DNA of 7,749 bases from Ardenticatenales bacterium (GCA_013812995.1 JACCSL010000563.1:1-7749), one strand, 5' to 3'; shown: positions 1-7,045, counted from the stretch's first letter. The notes: generated from the letters alone by a model not told the origin. Made by a program: numbers and translations.

Positions 1-846
1 GTCCTGGTAGTTCACCACATCGCCCGCTGCGTAGACGTTGGGGATAGTCGTCTCCATGTGATCATTGACCTGCACCCCCCGACGATCAAACGCGATCCCA
101 CTGCCTTCCAGAAATTCGACATTGGGCTCGACCCCAAAGGCCATGCCGTAGAGCTGGCACTCGATCTCTCGACCGGATTTGGTGCGAACCCCGCTGATGC
201 GCAGATTGTCCCGGCTCAGAACCTCGGCCACCTCCTCGCTCAGGGCCAGTTCGACCCCGGCGCGCTCCAAGCGGGAGAGCACAATGTCGCTAGCGGCCAG
301 GTCCAGCACCTGGGCCCAGAAGCGATTCTGCCGCATCATGAAGATGGGGTGAACCCCACGTTCGTGCAGCCCGTGAACCCACTCCAGCCCCAGAATTCCC
401 CCACCCGAGACCACTGCCTGCTTGAGCTGTGGCAGCTCGTGGAGAATCAGATTTACATCCTGGAGGGTGCGGAAGACGCCAACCCCCGCCTTGTCGCTGC
501 CGGGAACCTCCACATAGCGTGCCCGCGAGCCGGTGGCAATCAGCAGCGCGTCGTAGGGGAAGCGGCGACCATCGTCTCCAACAATCACCCGGTGCGTCGT
601 GTCAATCTGCGCCGCCCGGCAGAACTGTCGGTCGATCTGGTAACGGTCATAAAAATCAGGGGGAACCGCCCAGATCTCTCCGTCGCGCAGCTCGCCCATC
701 AGGTAGTTGGTGAGCGCGGCACGATAGTAGCAGGGATTCGGGTCTGCCGAGAGAAGGGTGATGTTGGCCTGCGGGTCTTCCTGACGCAGTAGCTCGACGG
801 CGGCTGTCCCCGCTGCCCCATCTCCAATGATAACAAACCGACGCAC
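1..846 (-). CDS. NAD(P)/FAD-dependent pyridine nucleotide-disulfide oxidoreductase, N-terminal 282 codons (C-terminus beyond left edge)
   Basis: Flavoprotein that should move electrons between NAD(P)H and an acceptor through bound FAD. The acceptor cannot be told from this part. The reverse strand is open from a GTG at 846-844 to base 1. Visible motifs: FAD-binding GDGAAG at residues 8-13, ATG at 104-106 closing the first FAD half, NAD(P)-binding GGGILGLE at 148-155, and the second FAD motif TIPNVYAAGD at 267-276. Residues 39-42 (CYYR) sit where NirB and rubredoxin-reductase relatives carry a Y-x-R segment. No CxxxxC redox disulfide is seen, so it is closer to NirB/rubredoxin-reductase-type or NADH-oxidase-type enzymes than to glutathione/lipoamide reductases. 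The GTG start is chosen because AGGAG lies 7 nt upstream, an in-frame TGA lies shortly above, and no ATG intervenes. The family is usually about 400 aa or more, so roughly a third is missing. Class is certain; substrate unknown. Confidence 0.9.
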   Translation of the reverse strand, partial: MRRFVIIGDGAAGTAAVELLRQEDPQANITLLSADPNPCYYRAALTNYLMGELRDGEIWAVPPDFYDRYQIDRQFCRAAQIDTTHRVIVGDDGRRFPYDALLIATGSRARYVEVPGSDKAGVGVFRTLQDVNLILHELPQLKQAVVSGGGILGLEWVHGLHERGVHPIFMMRQNRFWAQVLDLAASDIVLSRLERAGVELALSEEVAEVLSRDNLRISGVRTKSGREIECQLYGMAFGVEPNVEFLEGSGIAFDRRGVQVNDHMETTIPNVYAAGDVVNYQD

Positions 847-890
847 AGATAGCTCCTGTTCAAAGACGAGCTGCTTTCAATCAACATAAG

Positions 891-919
891 ATTTTAGCGA
901 GGGGCGTAGCCAGGTGCAA
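891..919 (-). promoter_or_regulatory. candidate sigma70-type promoter of the oxidoreductase gene
   Basis: On the minus strand TTGCAC (914-919) and TAAAAT (891-896) are separated by exactly 17 bases. The -10 matches 5 of 6 consensus bases; the -35 keeps only TTG. Transcription would start near 884, giving a leader of about 40 nt with AGGAG just ahead of the GTG start at 846. The oxidoreductase therefore looks to be transcribed alone, because a terminator on the same strand (947-982) separates it from the upstream remnant gene. Predicted by eye only. Confidence 0.4.
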
Positions 920-946
920 ATCAGGGGAAGAATTTGTTGACAGAGC

Positions 947-982
947 AAAAAGAGACGCCTTCCAGTTGTGGAGGCGTCTCTT
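947..982 (-). terminator. rho-independent terminator downstream of the decayed secreted-protein gene
   Basis: AGAGACGCCT (951-960) pairs perfectly with AGGCGTCTCT (972-981), and one more A-T pair at 950/982 extends the stem to 11 bp. Inside it, CCA (962-964) pairs with TGG (969-971) around a GTTG tetraloop, with base 961 bulged. On the minus strand the stem is followed by five T (951-947). It lies 17 bases past the TAG at 999-1001, in the right orientation to end that gene and insulate the oxidoreductase promoter. Confidence 0.88.
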
Positions 983-998
983 GGGCGACGAGGAATGG

Positions 999-1451
999 CT
1001 ATCCTCTAAGAACTGGTAGGTAGAGCGTATATTCGATGCCTGTCTGCGATTCGGCGTTACAGCGCATCCCGACATTGTGGAAGACAGGCTCATCGACCAC
1101 GGTCAGCGTCGGGCTCGTGTAGGCGAGACAATGTGGGGCCGTTGCTACCACCTGGTACTGCCCGGACGGGACGTAGAAGGCGAAGTAGCCGGGGATGGGA
1201 ATCCGGGCAGCGTTTGACGCGTCGGTAAACTGCGGGTTGACCTGGCCGGTTTCCTCGGCCACCCAGCGTGCCCAGCTATCGTCCCCGTTGCGTACAGTGG
1301 CGGTCACGGTGGCATTGGTAATCAGGGACTCGGTTGGCGGAATAGCGGGCCACTTGTAGGTGCCGCCCGCCTTGTCGATGTCCTAGACATAGCCTGCCGG
1401 ATCGACCAGAATGATGTGGCATTTCTGGTTCTGCTGGAATATGTGGTGGAG
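999..1451 (-). pseudogene. Decayed fragment of a secreted protein with a carboxypeptidase-regulatory-like domain (in-frame TAG)
   Basis: The minus-strand frame ending in TAG at 999-1001 reads as one continuous domain from about 1445, apart from a TAG at 1383-1385. Before the stop it reads CHIILVDPAGYV, after it DIDKAGGTYKW, then TNATVTATVRNGDDSW, GYFAFYVPSGQYQVVATA and TVVDEPVFHNV. The patterns DPxGYV(Y)D, xATVTATV and (Y/F)xFYVPSGQYQVVATA are those of carboxypeptidase-regulatory-like/SD-repeat beta-sandwich domains of surface proteins. The TAG falls where a Tyr codon is expected (YVYD). The C-terminus YLPVLRG resembles the tail of many Chloroflexota secreted proteins (from memory). A second stop (TGA at 1452-1454) blocks the frame further upstream, and no signal peptide or plausible start is present. 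A GTG at 1307 could in theory start a 102-aa product, but it has no clear ribosome site and would begin mid-domain. I judge it a 5'-truncated remnant. Confidence 0.65.
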
Positions 1452-1509
1452 TCATGGTTCTGCGTGGCTCGCATGGCACGCTTCCCGATCTTCCATACCA
1501 CAAATTCTG

Positions 1510-1632
1510 TCAGAAGCAGTGGCATTTAACATAAACGAGACCGACGATGGGAATACCTTCCTCGTCATAGAAAACAGGTAGGCACCCTATCTCGATGACC
1601 GAGCCGGGACCAAACCCTTTATTTCCGAGGTC
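1510..1632 (-). other. Coding-like remnant, possibly an upstream repeat of the same decayed surface protein
   Basis: Between the phosphorylase stop (1631-1633) and a TGA at 1510-1512, one minus-strand frame reads protein-like sequence including GFGPGSVIEIG and VFYDEEGIPIVGLVYV. The latter resembles the G-x-VYDexGxPIxGAxV signature of carboxypeptidase-regulatory-like repeats, the same domain class as the pseudogene at 999-1451, but in a different frame. No start codon or ribosome site is present. The stretch 1452-1509 between the two fragments reads convincingly in no frame. The likely picture is one old multi-repeat gene broken by frameshifts and stops. The domain assignment is tentative; this could be chance open sequence. 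Confidence 0.3.
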
Positions 1633-2956
1633 AGCCTTGCAGCCTCGGATGGGAGGAAATGGTGTCATAGAACAGGGGCAGCGGCTTGACCGCCCAACTG
1701 CTCCACGAATGGGCCGCCAGCAGCCGCGTGCGCGCTTTCGCCAGCTCCGCCTCGCTGGCGGCGTGGAGTTCAAAGAGCGGTTCGCCCGCGAGCAGGCGGT
1801 CGCCGACCTTGGCCTGGAGCACGACGCCCACTGCCGGGTCAATCGACGCCTCTTTTGTGGCTCGTCCGCCTCCCATCTCGACCACGGTCAATCCGACCTC
1901 GCGCGCATGGATGCCCGCCAGGATGCCATCCTGGGGGGCGGGTACCATCTCGATGTAGGGGGCCCTGGGCAGCCTCGAGGTGTCCTCGATGTACGAGAGG
2001 TCGCCGCCCTGTGCCGCGACCATTGCCTTGAACTTCTGCCAGGCGGCCCCACTTTGCAGCGTCTCCTTGGCCAGCTCATGGGCCGCATCGAGCGACTCGG
2101 CTTTCTCGCCGAGCAGGAGCATGTGAGCCGCCACGGTGAGGCAGTGCGCCTCGAAGTCCTCCGGCCCCTGGCCGTGCAGCGTTTCGACGGACTCGCGAAT
2201 CTCCAGCGCGTTGCCCACGGCGCGCCCCAGTGGCTGGTTCATGTCGGAGAGCAGCGCGGTGACCTCGCGCCCCATGCGCGTGCCGATGGCGACCATCGCT
2301 TTTGCCAGGGCACGGGCTTCCTCCAGCGTGCGCATGAAGGCTCCTTCGCCCACCTTCACATCGAGCACGATGGCATCGGCACCGGCCGCGAGCTTCTTGC
2401 TCATGATGGAGGAGGCGATGAGCGGCAGGCTGCTGACCGTGGCGGTAACATCGCGAAGGGCGTAGAGTTTACCATCGGCCGGGGCCAGCGAGGCCGTCGT
2501 CCCAGCCACGACGAGGCCAATCTCTCTGACCTGAGCCATGAACTGATCGTGGCTCAACTGGATGGTAAAGCCAGGGATACTCTCCAGCTTGTCCAGAGTG
2601 CCCCCCGTGAAGCCGAGCCCGCGCCCGCTCATCTTCGCCACGGGTAGTCCGGTGGCGGCAACGATGGGGCCAACGACGAGCGTCGTCTTGTCCCCGACGC
2701 CGCCCGAGGAATGCTTGTCCACCACCTTCCCTCCCAGCATCGAGAGGTCAAGCTGCTCGCCGCTCTGCACAATGGCATCGGTGAGCGTGGTGGTTTCCCG
2801 GTCATCCATGCCGCGCAGATAGACAGCCATGAGCAGCGCGCTGGCCTGGTAGTCCGGTAGCTCGCCCTGGCTATACTGCTCGATGAACCAGCGAATCTCC
2901 TCGTCGCTCAGCGCCTCACCGTCCCGTTTCTTCGCAATGATGTCTACTGCTCGCAT
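1631..2956 (-). CDS. pdp: Pyrimidine-nucleoside phosphorylase (thymidine/uridine phosphorolysis)
   Basis: Cytosolic salvage enzyme that splits uridine, thymidine or deoxyuridine with phosphate into the free base and (deoxy)ribose-1-phosphate. At 441 aa it has the usual full length (E. coli DeoA about 440, Bacillus Pdp about 433). The phosphate-binding loop [10 protein letters not shown] is at residues 81-90. The family signature [16 protein letters not shown] is at 110-125. R168, S183 and K187 fall at the numbering known for base contacts in Geobacillus pyrimidine-nucleoside phosphorylase. K108 is the residue associated with broad uridine/thymidine use, whereas thymidine-specific DeoA has Met there; this favours Pdp over DeoA. 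The C-terminal domain ends in the usual PLPLFYDTI plus a short tail. Start ATG 2956-2954 is preceded by AAGGAG with a 10-nt gap. No deoxyribose-phosphate aldolase or other nucleoside gene is beside it here. A small inserted element lies 28 bp upstream of the start and may have altered its promoter. Confidence 0.96.
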   Translation of the reverse strand: MRAVDIIAKKRDGEALSDEEIRWFIEQYSQGELPDYQASALLMAVYLRGMDDRETTTLTDAIVQSGEQLDLSMLGGKVVDKHSSGGVGDKTTLVVGPIVAATGLPVAKMSGRGLGFTGGTLDKLESIPGFTIQLSHDQFMAQVREIGLVVAGTTASLAPADGKLYALRDVTATVSSLPLIASSIMSKKLAAGADAIVLDVKVGEGAFMRTLEEARALAKAMVAIGTRMGREVTALLSDMNQPLGRAVGNALEIRESVETLHGQGPEDFEAHCLTVAAHMLLLGEKAESLDAAHELAKETLQSGAAWQKFKAMVAAQGGDLSYIEDTSRLPRAPYIEMVPAPQDGILAGIHAREVGLTVVEMGGGRATKEASIDPAVGVVLQAKVGDRLLAGEPLFELHAASEAELAKARTRLLAAHSWSSWAVKPLPLFYDTISSHPRLQG

Positions 2957-2975
2957 CGCTTCTCTGCTCCTTGCT

Positions 2976-3095
2976 TAATCAATTGGGTGTGTTTCATTTC
3001 AGTTGGAAGCCGTCTGACCCGGCTTGGAATTCGCGCTGGCTCGCTGCGATGGTCCTTCGCTCTCCCAACTCATTTGAAACACACCCTAATCAATT
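2976..3095. repeat. 9-bp direct repeats flanking the inserted element (target-site duplication)
   Basis: TAATCAATT occurs at 2976-2984 and again, in the same orientation, at 3087-3095, immediately outside the two inverted-repeat ends of the element at 2985-3086. Exact abutment to both ends is what transposition into a single TAATCAATT target would leave. The copies are still identical, which argues for a fairly recent insertion. Confidence 0.8.
2985..3086. mobile_element. MITE-like non-autonomous element, 102 bp, with terminal inverted repeats
   Basis: The left end GGGTGTGTTTCA (2985-2996) is the exact reverse complement of the right end (3075-3086). The inverted repeat continues as 22 bp with 19 matches, including AGTTGG (3001-3006) against CCAACT (3065-3070). 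The interior has no open frame of note and holds a smaller hairpin, AAGCCG (3007-3012) with CGGCTT (3020-3025). Size, lack of coding capacity, perfect tips and the flanking 9-bp duplication fit a miniature inverted-repeat transposable element moved in trans by an IS transposase. Nine-base duplications are known from several IS groups (for example the IS903 group of IS5, and IS4-type elements), so I do not assign a family. No second copy lies in this window. Confidence 0.78.
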
Positions 3096-3319
3096 TGCCA
3101 GCTGCGAATCGTCCCTCGGGGTGGTAAAATGATCGCTCACGCGAGGGGGGGTGAGCAGGCGCGCCTCTCGCTCGACCGCAAGGCGGAGCTGTCAGCCTCA
3201 AAGTATGGCATGGTTTTTCTCTCTGTGCAACGGGTTGTCTGCCTGACAAGACAGGGCCAGAGGTGGTTTTTCCGAGGTGTCTGGGCTACCATAATTAACC
3301 TCACGATGAAAGGAAGACT
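3096..3319 (+). promoter_or_regulatory. Leader region of the defence-type operon, with weak promoter and operator candidates
   Basis: I see no convincing gene here. An extended -10-like TGGTAAAAT lies at 3122-3130 and a second -10-like CATAAT at 3290-3295; neither has a recognisable -35 at normal spacing. A small hairpin, TTGTC (3235-3239) / GACAA (3245-3249) with a 5-nt loop, sits about 40-55 bp ahead of the second candidate. Its right arm belongs to GCCTGACAA (3241-3249), a 9-mer that recurs at 6962-6970 before the methylase gene. A ribosome site AAAGGAAG (3309-3316) precedes the ATG at 3320. A promoter must lie somewhere here because all downstream genes are co-directional, but its position is uncertain. 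Confidence 0.3.
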
Positions 3320-3598
3320 ATGGTTGTCTACGATGGGTATGGGGCGCGCCTTTCGCTGGGCAGGGAGGTGGCGCGGGGGAGCGCCGCAACGCTCTATGAG
3401 ATACCAAGCATGGCCGGGCTCCTGGCCAAAGTGTACCACTCCTACCATGAGGAATATGAGGCCAAACTACGCTGGATGATGGCGCATCCGCCTGCCATTG
3501 CTGATTCACCGGAGGGGCGCGTGTCCGTTGCCTGGTCTGAGTATACAATTGCCCTGCCTGGTCCCGCTCATTGCATTGACAAAGAAAGGCTCTGCTGA
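3320..3598 (+). pseudogene. Truncated YegI/TerY-P-type Ser/Thr protein kinase, N-lobe only (92 aa)
   Basis: This short open frame matches the start of kinase-like proteins of the YegI/TerY-P class. DGYGARLSLGREVARG (residues 5-20) leads into a glycine-loop region at 14-27. LLAKVYH at 34-40 carries the candidate ATP-binding lysine K37, and EAKLRWMMAHPP at 47-58 followed by RVSVAWS at 67-73 is the usual helix and beta strand after it. Just where the family normally continues AWP and a long C-lobe, the sequence turns into an unrelated tail (EYTIALPGPAHCIDKERLC) and stops. No HRD, DFG or later motif exists, so it cannot be an active kinase. The usual protein is several hundred residues. The glycine loop is also degenerate (GSAAT where GGEGT/A is common). 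ATG at 3320 has a good ribosome site (AAAGGAAG). Its TGA overlaps the next ATG (TGATG), so translating it may still couple translation of the helicase. It could be a remnant or a retained leader-like peptide. Confidence 0.6.
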
Positions 3599-6500
3599 TG
3601 CCCCGCATATTTGACAATATTAAAGAGCGCCTCCTTCCCACTTTGAAGGAGACCCTACAAGTTTCTTACCGGGCTGATTTCTGTGTTGGTTATTTTAACC
3701 TCCGGGGTTGGAAACAGATTGATGCGCAAATTGATGAGTGGGTAGGTGGGGAGAATTATCGTTGTAGGTTGCTAGTAGGAATGCAACGTCCTCCGAAGGA
3801 GCAACTCAAGGCGCTATTTGCACTAGGGCAGGAAGAGGAGGGTATCGACAATCAGACGGCGCTGAAGTTGAAGAAGGAGCTCGCGGACGAGTTTCGTCAA
3901 CAGTTGATGCTTGGTGCCCCTACGAACGCAGATGAGGCGGGATTGCGTCGTCTGGCCCAGCAGATTCGAGAGGGCAAAGTGGTCGTCAAGCTCTTCCTGC
4001 ATCATCCCCTCCATGCCAAGTTGTACCTGCTCTACCGTAACGACCTTACCACGCCGCGCGTTGGCTTTATGGGGAGCAGTAACCTCACATTCTCTGGCCT
4101 TGCAGGTCAGGGTGAGTTGAATATCGATGTGGTAGACCAAGATGCCACACAGAAGCTATCAACATGGTTTGAGGATCGTTGGAAAGATCGTTGGTGCATC
4201 GATATTTCTCAGGAACTGGTGCAGATTATCGAGGAAAGCTGGGCGAGCGAGCGACCCATTCCACCCTACTACATCTATTTGAAGATGGCCTACCATCTCT
4301 CGCGGGAAGCGCGCGCTGGGCTAAGCGAGTTCACCATTCCCAAAGAGTTGGACAAAAAGCTCTTTGATTTCCAGGCAGCGGCTGTGAAGATCGCAGCCCG
4401 GCACCTGAACCAGCGCGGCGGGGTGCTCATCGGCGATGTGGTGGGGCTGGGGAAAACGCTCATGGCGACGGCGCTGCTGCGTATCTTTGAAGAAGACTTC
4501 GAGCAGACAGCACTGATTCTCTGCCCCAAAAACCTTGTGAAAATGTGGGAGTCGTACCGGGATGAGTATCATCTCCGCGCAAAGGTGCTCTCTGTCACAC
4601 GCGTCAGCAAGGAGTTGCCAACTCTGCCGCGCTATCGGTTGCTCTTGATTGATGAGAGCCACAACCTGCGCAACCGCGAGGGGAAACGATACCGCGCCAT
4701 TCAGGAATACATCCGCAAGAATGATAGCCGCTGTATTCTCCTCTCTGCGACCCCTTACAACAAGAGCTATCTCGACCTCTCTAGCCAGCTACGCCTTTTT
4801 GTCCCCGAAGGGACGGATCTGGGTATTCGACCTGAGCAACTGCTGCGCGAGATTGGAGAGGTCGAGTTTAGCCGCCGCCACCAGGCCTCCCTGCGTTCTC
4901 TGGCGGCGTTTGAGAAGAGCGAGCACGCCGACGATTGGCGCGAGCTGATGCGTCTTTTCATGGTGCGGCGTACCCGCACCTTTATTCGCGAGAATTATGC
5001 TGAGACAGAGCCAGAGAATGGCCGCAAGTTTCTTGCGTTCTCCGATGGTCGGCGTGCGTATTTCCCGGATCGCCTTCCACGGTCTCTCGCCTTTGCGGTG
5101 GATGAGAGCAATCCCCTCGATTCGTACGCGCGGATGTACTCAGAACTCATCGTCAATACGATCAATGATCTGAATCTGCCACGGTACGGCCTGGGAAACT
5201 ATGTTCATCCGCGCCCCAAGCAGGCCCCTGATAGCAGGGAGCAGCAGCTTCTCGACAACCTCTCGCGCGGCGGACGACGGCTGATGGGGTTCAGCCGCAC
5301 GAATCTCTTCAAGCGGCTGGAAAGCAGCGGCTATGCCTTTTTGCTCTCCGTCGAGCGCCATCTGCTGCGCAACTACATTTTCATCCATGCCCTGGAGAAT
5401 GGATTGGCCTTGCCCATTGGTACCCAGGGCGCGGAGCTGCTCGATACCAGCTTTGAGGATGAGGATGTGGAGTGGCAGGGCGAGGAGGCGGGAACTCTCA
5501 CTGAAGCGGTCGGGGAGGTCGCGCTCCGCGAGCGAGCGGCGGCGGCCTATGCGTTGTATCTCACACAGTATCGCAAGCGCTTTCAGTGGATTCGCCCCGA
5601 TCTTTTCGACAAGCGGCTACTCCAGGCACTGCAAGAGGACAGCGCCATGCTGCTGAGTATTCTCCAGCAGTTTGGTCAATGGTCTGCCGCGCAGGATGCC
5701 AAGCTGAACGCGCTGCATGAGCTCCTAACCCGCCACCACGCCCAGGATAAGGTGCTGATCTTTAGCCAGTTTGCCGACACCGTACTGTACCTGAACCAGC
5801 AGTTGCAAGCGCGCGGCCTCACTCAGGTAGCGGGAGCCACGGGTAGCTCCGTAGACCCCACGGCCCTGGCCTGGCGCTTCAGTCCACGCAGCAATGGCAA
5901 GCAAGGGAGCGTCGCGCCTGAGCAAGAGCTTCGCGTGCTGATTGCGACGGATGTGTTGAGCGAGGGGCAGAACCTGCAAGATAGCCATATCGTGGTCAAC
6001 TACGATCTGCCCTGGGCCATCATCCGCCTGATTCAGCGCGCGGGCCGCGTAGACCGCATCGGGCAGGAGGCAGAGCAAATCCTGAGCTATACCTTCTGGC
6101 CCGCCGATGGGGTGAATCGCATCATTGGCTTACGGGAGCGGCTGCGGGAGCGGCTGCGCCAGAATGCGGAGGTGGTCGGCACCGATGAGGCATTCTTCGA
6201 GGAGGAGAATGCGGGGCAGCCCCTGCTCGATCTGTACAATGAGCGGCTGGGGGTGCTGGATGAGGAGCCCGACAGCGAGATTGATCTCGTTTCTTACGCC
6301 TACCAAATCTGGAAGAATGCGACAGATGCCAACCCCTCCCTACGAGCACTCATCCCCCAATTGGCCAATGTGGTCTACTCGACCAAGCCGCACCTCGCGG
6401 GGGGCTCCCAGGTTGGACCCACGGGGGTGCTTGTCTATATGAACACGAACGAGGGAAATAGCGCCCTGGCCTGGATTGACCAGCAGGGCAAGAGCGTCAG

Positions 6501-6957
6501 TGAGTCCCAGTTTACTATTCTACGCGCCGCTGAGTGCGCCCTCGACACGCCCGCCCTGCCGCGCCAGGAGGCGCACCATGAGCTGGTCCAGAGGGGTGTT
6601 GATCATATGTTGCATGAGGGTAGCGTCGTGGGCGGTCAACTGGGCCGCCCCTCTGGCGCGCGCTTCAAGAGCTACGAGCGGATGAAAGGCTATGCTGAAT
6701 CGCTGCGGGGGACGCTCTGGGAGAATGACCCCACCACCCAGAGCTTGTTCAAGGCCATTGAGCAGATTTACCGCTACCCCCTGCGCGAGAGTGCGCGCGA
6801 GAAACTCAATCGCCAACTGCGCAGCAATGTGCGGAACGAGCAGTTGGCAGAATTGATCGTCAATCTGTACGAGGATGATGTGCTCTGTTTGGTGGAGGAA
6901 GAGAAGGCCACCGAAGAAGCACACATCATCTGCTCCTTGGGGCTGGCAACGCCATAG
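3598..6957 (+). CDS. PLD-like nuclease fused to Snf2/SWI2-type superfamily 2 helicase (1119 aa)
   Basis: A probable DNA translocase with a nuclease-type head, as found in restriction and defence loci. The N-terminal PLD-like domain (about residues 1-215) has one HKD-type motif, H139-x-K141, then GSSNLT at 159-164. Y146 replaces the usual acidic residue, and a single motif implies dimerisation if active. The helicase follows: LFDFQ at 255-259, Walker A GDVVGLGKT at 279-287, motif II DESH at 352-355, motif III SATP at 383-386, motif IV region VLIFSQFADT at 719-728, motif V ATDVLSEGQNLQ at 783-794, and motif VI QRAGRVDRIGQ at 813-823. All ATPase motifs look intact. About 330 residues lie between motifs III and IV, with a Glu/Asp-rich stretch at 619-631. 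The last 280 residues resemble the C-terminal extension of such helicases and have no motif I can name. ATG 3598 overlaps the preceding TGA, with AAAGG 8 nt upstream. A DrmD-like relative is possible, but no other DISARM gene is seen. Confidence 0.93.
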   Translation: MPRIFDNIKERLLPTLKETLQVSYRADFCVGYFNLRGWKQIDAQIDEWVGGENYRCRLLVGMQRPPKEQLKALFALGQEEEGIDNQTALKLKKELADEFRQQLMLGAPTNADEAGLRRLAQQIREGKVVVKLFLHHPLHAKLYLLYRNDLTTPRVGFMGSSNLTFSGLAGQGELNIDVVDQDATQKLSTWFEDRWKDRWCIDISQELVQIIEESWASERPIPPYYIYLKMAYHLSREARAGLSEFTIPKELDKKLFDFQAAAVKIAARHLNQRGGVLIGDVVGLGKTLMATALLRIFEEDFEQTALILCPKNLVKMWESYRDEYHLRAKVLSVTRVSKELPTLPRYRLLLIDESHNLRNREGKRYRAIQEYIRKNDSRCILLSATPYNKSYLDLSSQLRLFVPEGTDLGIRPEQLLREIGEVEFSRRHQASLRSLAAFEKSEHADDWRELMRLFMVRRTRTFIRENYAETEPENGRKFLAFSDGRRAYFPDRLPRSLAFAVDESNPLDSYARMYSELIVNTINDLNLPRYGLGNYVHPRPKQAPDSREQQLLDNLSRGGRRLMGFSRTNLFKRLESSGYAFLLSVERHLLRNYIFIHALENGLALPIGTQGAELLDTSFEDEDVEWQGEEAGTLTEAVGEVALRERAAAAYALYLTQYRKRFQWIRPDLFDKRLLQALQEDSAMLLSILQQFGQWSAAQDAKLNALHELLTRHHAQDKVLIFSQFADTVLYLNQQLQARGLTQVAGATGSSVDPTALAWRFSPRSNGKQGSVAPEQELRVLIATDVLSEGQNLQDSHIVVNYDLPWAIIRLIQRAGRVDRIGQEAEQILSYTFWPADGVNRIIGLRERLRERLRQNAEVVGTDEAFFEEENAGQPLLDLYNERLGVLDEEPDSEIDLVSYAYQIWKNATDANPSLRALIPQLANVVYSTKPHLAGGSQVGPTGVLVYMNTNEGNSALAWIDQQGKSVSESQFTILRAAECALDTPALPRQEAHHELVQRGVDHMLHEGSVVGGQLGRPSGARFKSYERMKGYAESLRGTLWENDPTTQSLFKAIEQIYRYPLRESAREKLNRQLRSNVRNEQLAELIVNLYEDDVLCLVEEEKATEEAHIICSLGLATP

Positions 6958-6961
6958 CCGC

Positions 6962-7018
6962 GCCTGACAAACCATGTAGCGGCGAGGCGTGCCGCACGCG
7001 GCGATTGTCACTTTTATT
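6962..7018 (+). promoter_or_regulatory. Imperfect hairpin in the helicase-methylase gap, possible attenuator or operator
   Basis: In the 88-nt gap, TGACAA (6965-6970) can pair with TTGTCA (7005-7010), enclosing a GC-rich inner stem GCGGC (6979-6983) / GCCGC (6991-6995), or an alternative pairing of GCCGC with GCGGC at 6998-7002. The outer stem is followed by CTTTTATT (7011-7018), a poor T-tract. It could lower read-through into the methylase gene or be a protein-binding site. It is not a convincing full terminator. Confidence 0.3.
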
Positions 7019-7045
7019 GATAAGCTACGAACAGGAGAAAAGCGC

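Noticed and set aside
58..792. 244-aa open frame on the plus strand
   Set aside because: It is antisense to the oxidoreductase, whose minus-strand frame carries all FAD and NAD motifs in order. The plus frame has no recognisable domain.
1595..2647. 350-aa open frame on the plus strand
   Set aside because: Antisense shadow of pyrimidine-nucleoside phosphorylase, which has the complete family signature and a ribosome site on the other strand. High GC at third positions opens the opposite frame.
3129..3479. 116-aa plus-strand frame starting upstream of the kinase remnant
   Set aside because: No ribosome site, no family pattern, and it overlaps the kinase-like frame, which does show family features.
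3576..3611. TTGACA (3576-3581) as a -35 for a separate helicase promoter
   Set aside because: The nearest AT-rich -10-like sequence is about 24 bases downstream and inside the coding region, too far for a normal promoter.
6962..7018. Full rho-independent terminator ending the operon after the helicase
   Set aside because: The outer stem is only 6 bp around a long loop and the T-tract is broken, and the next gene is co-directional with related function. Kept only as a weak attenuator/operator candidate.
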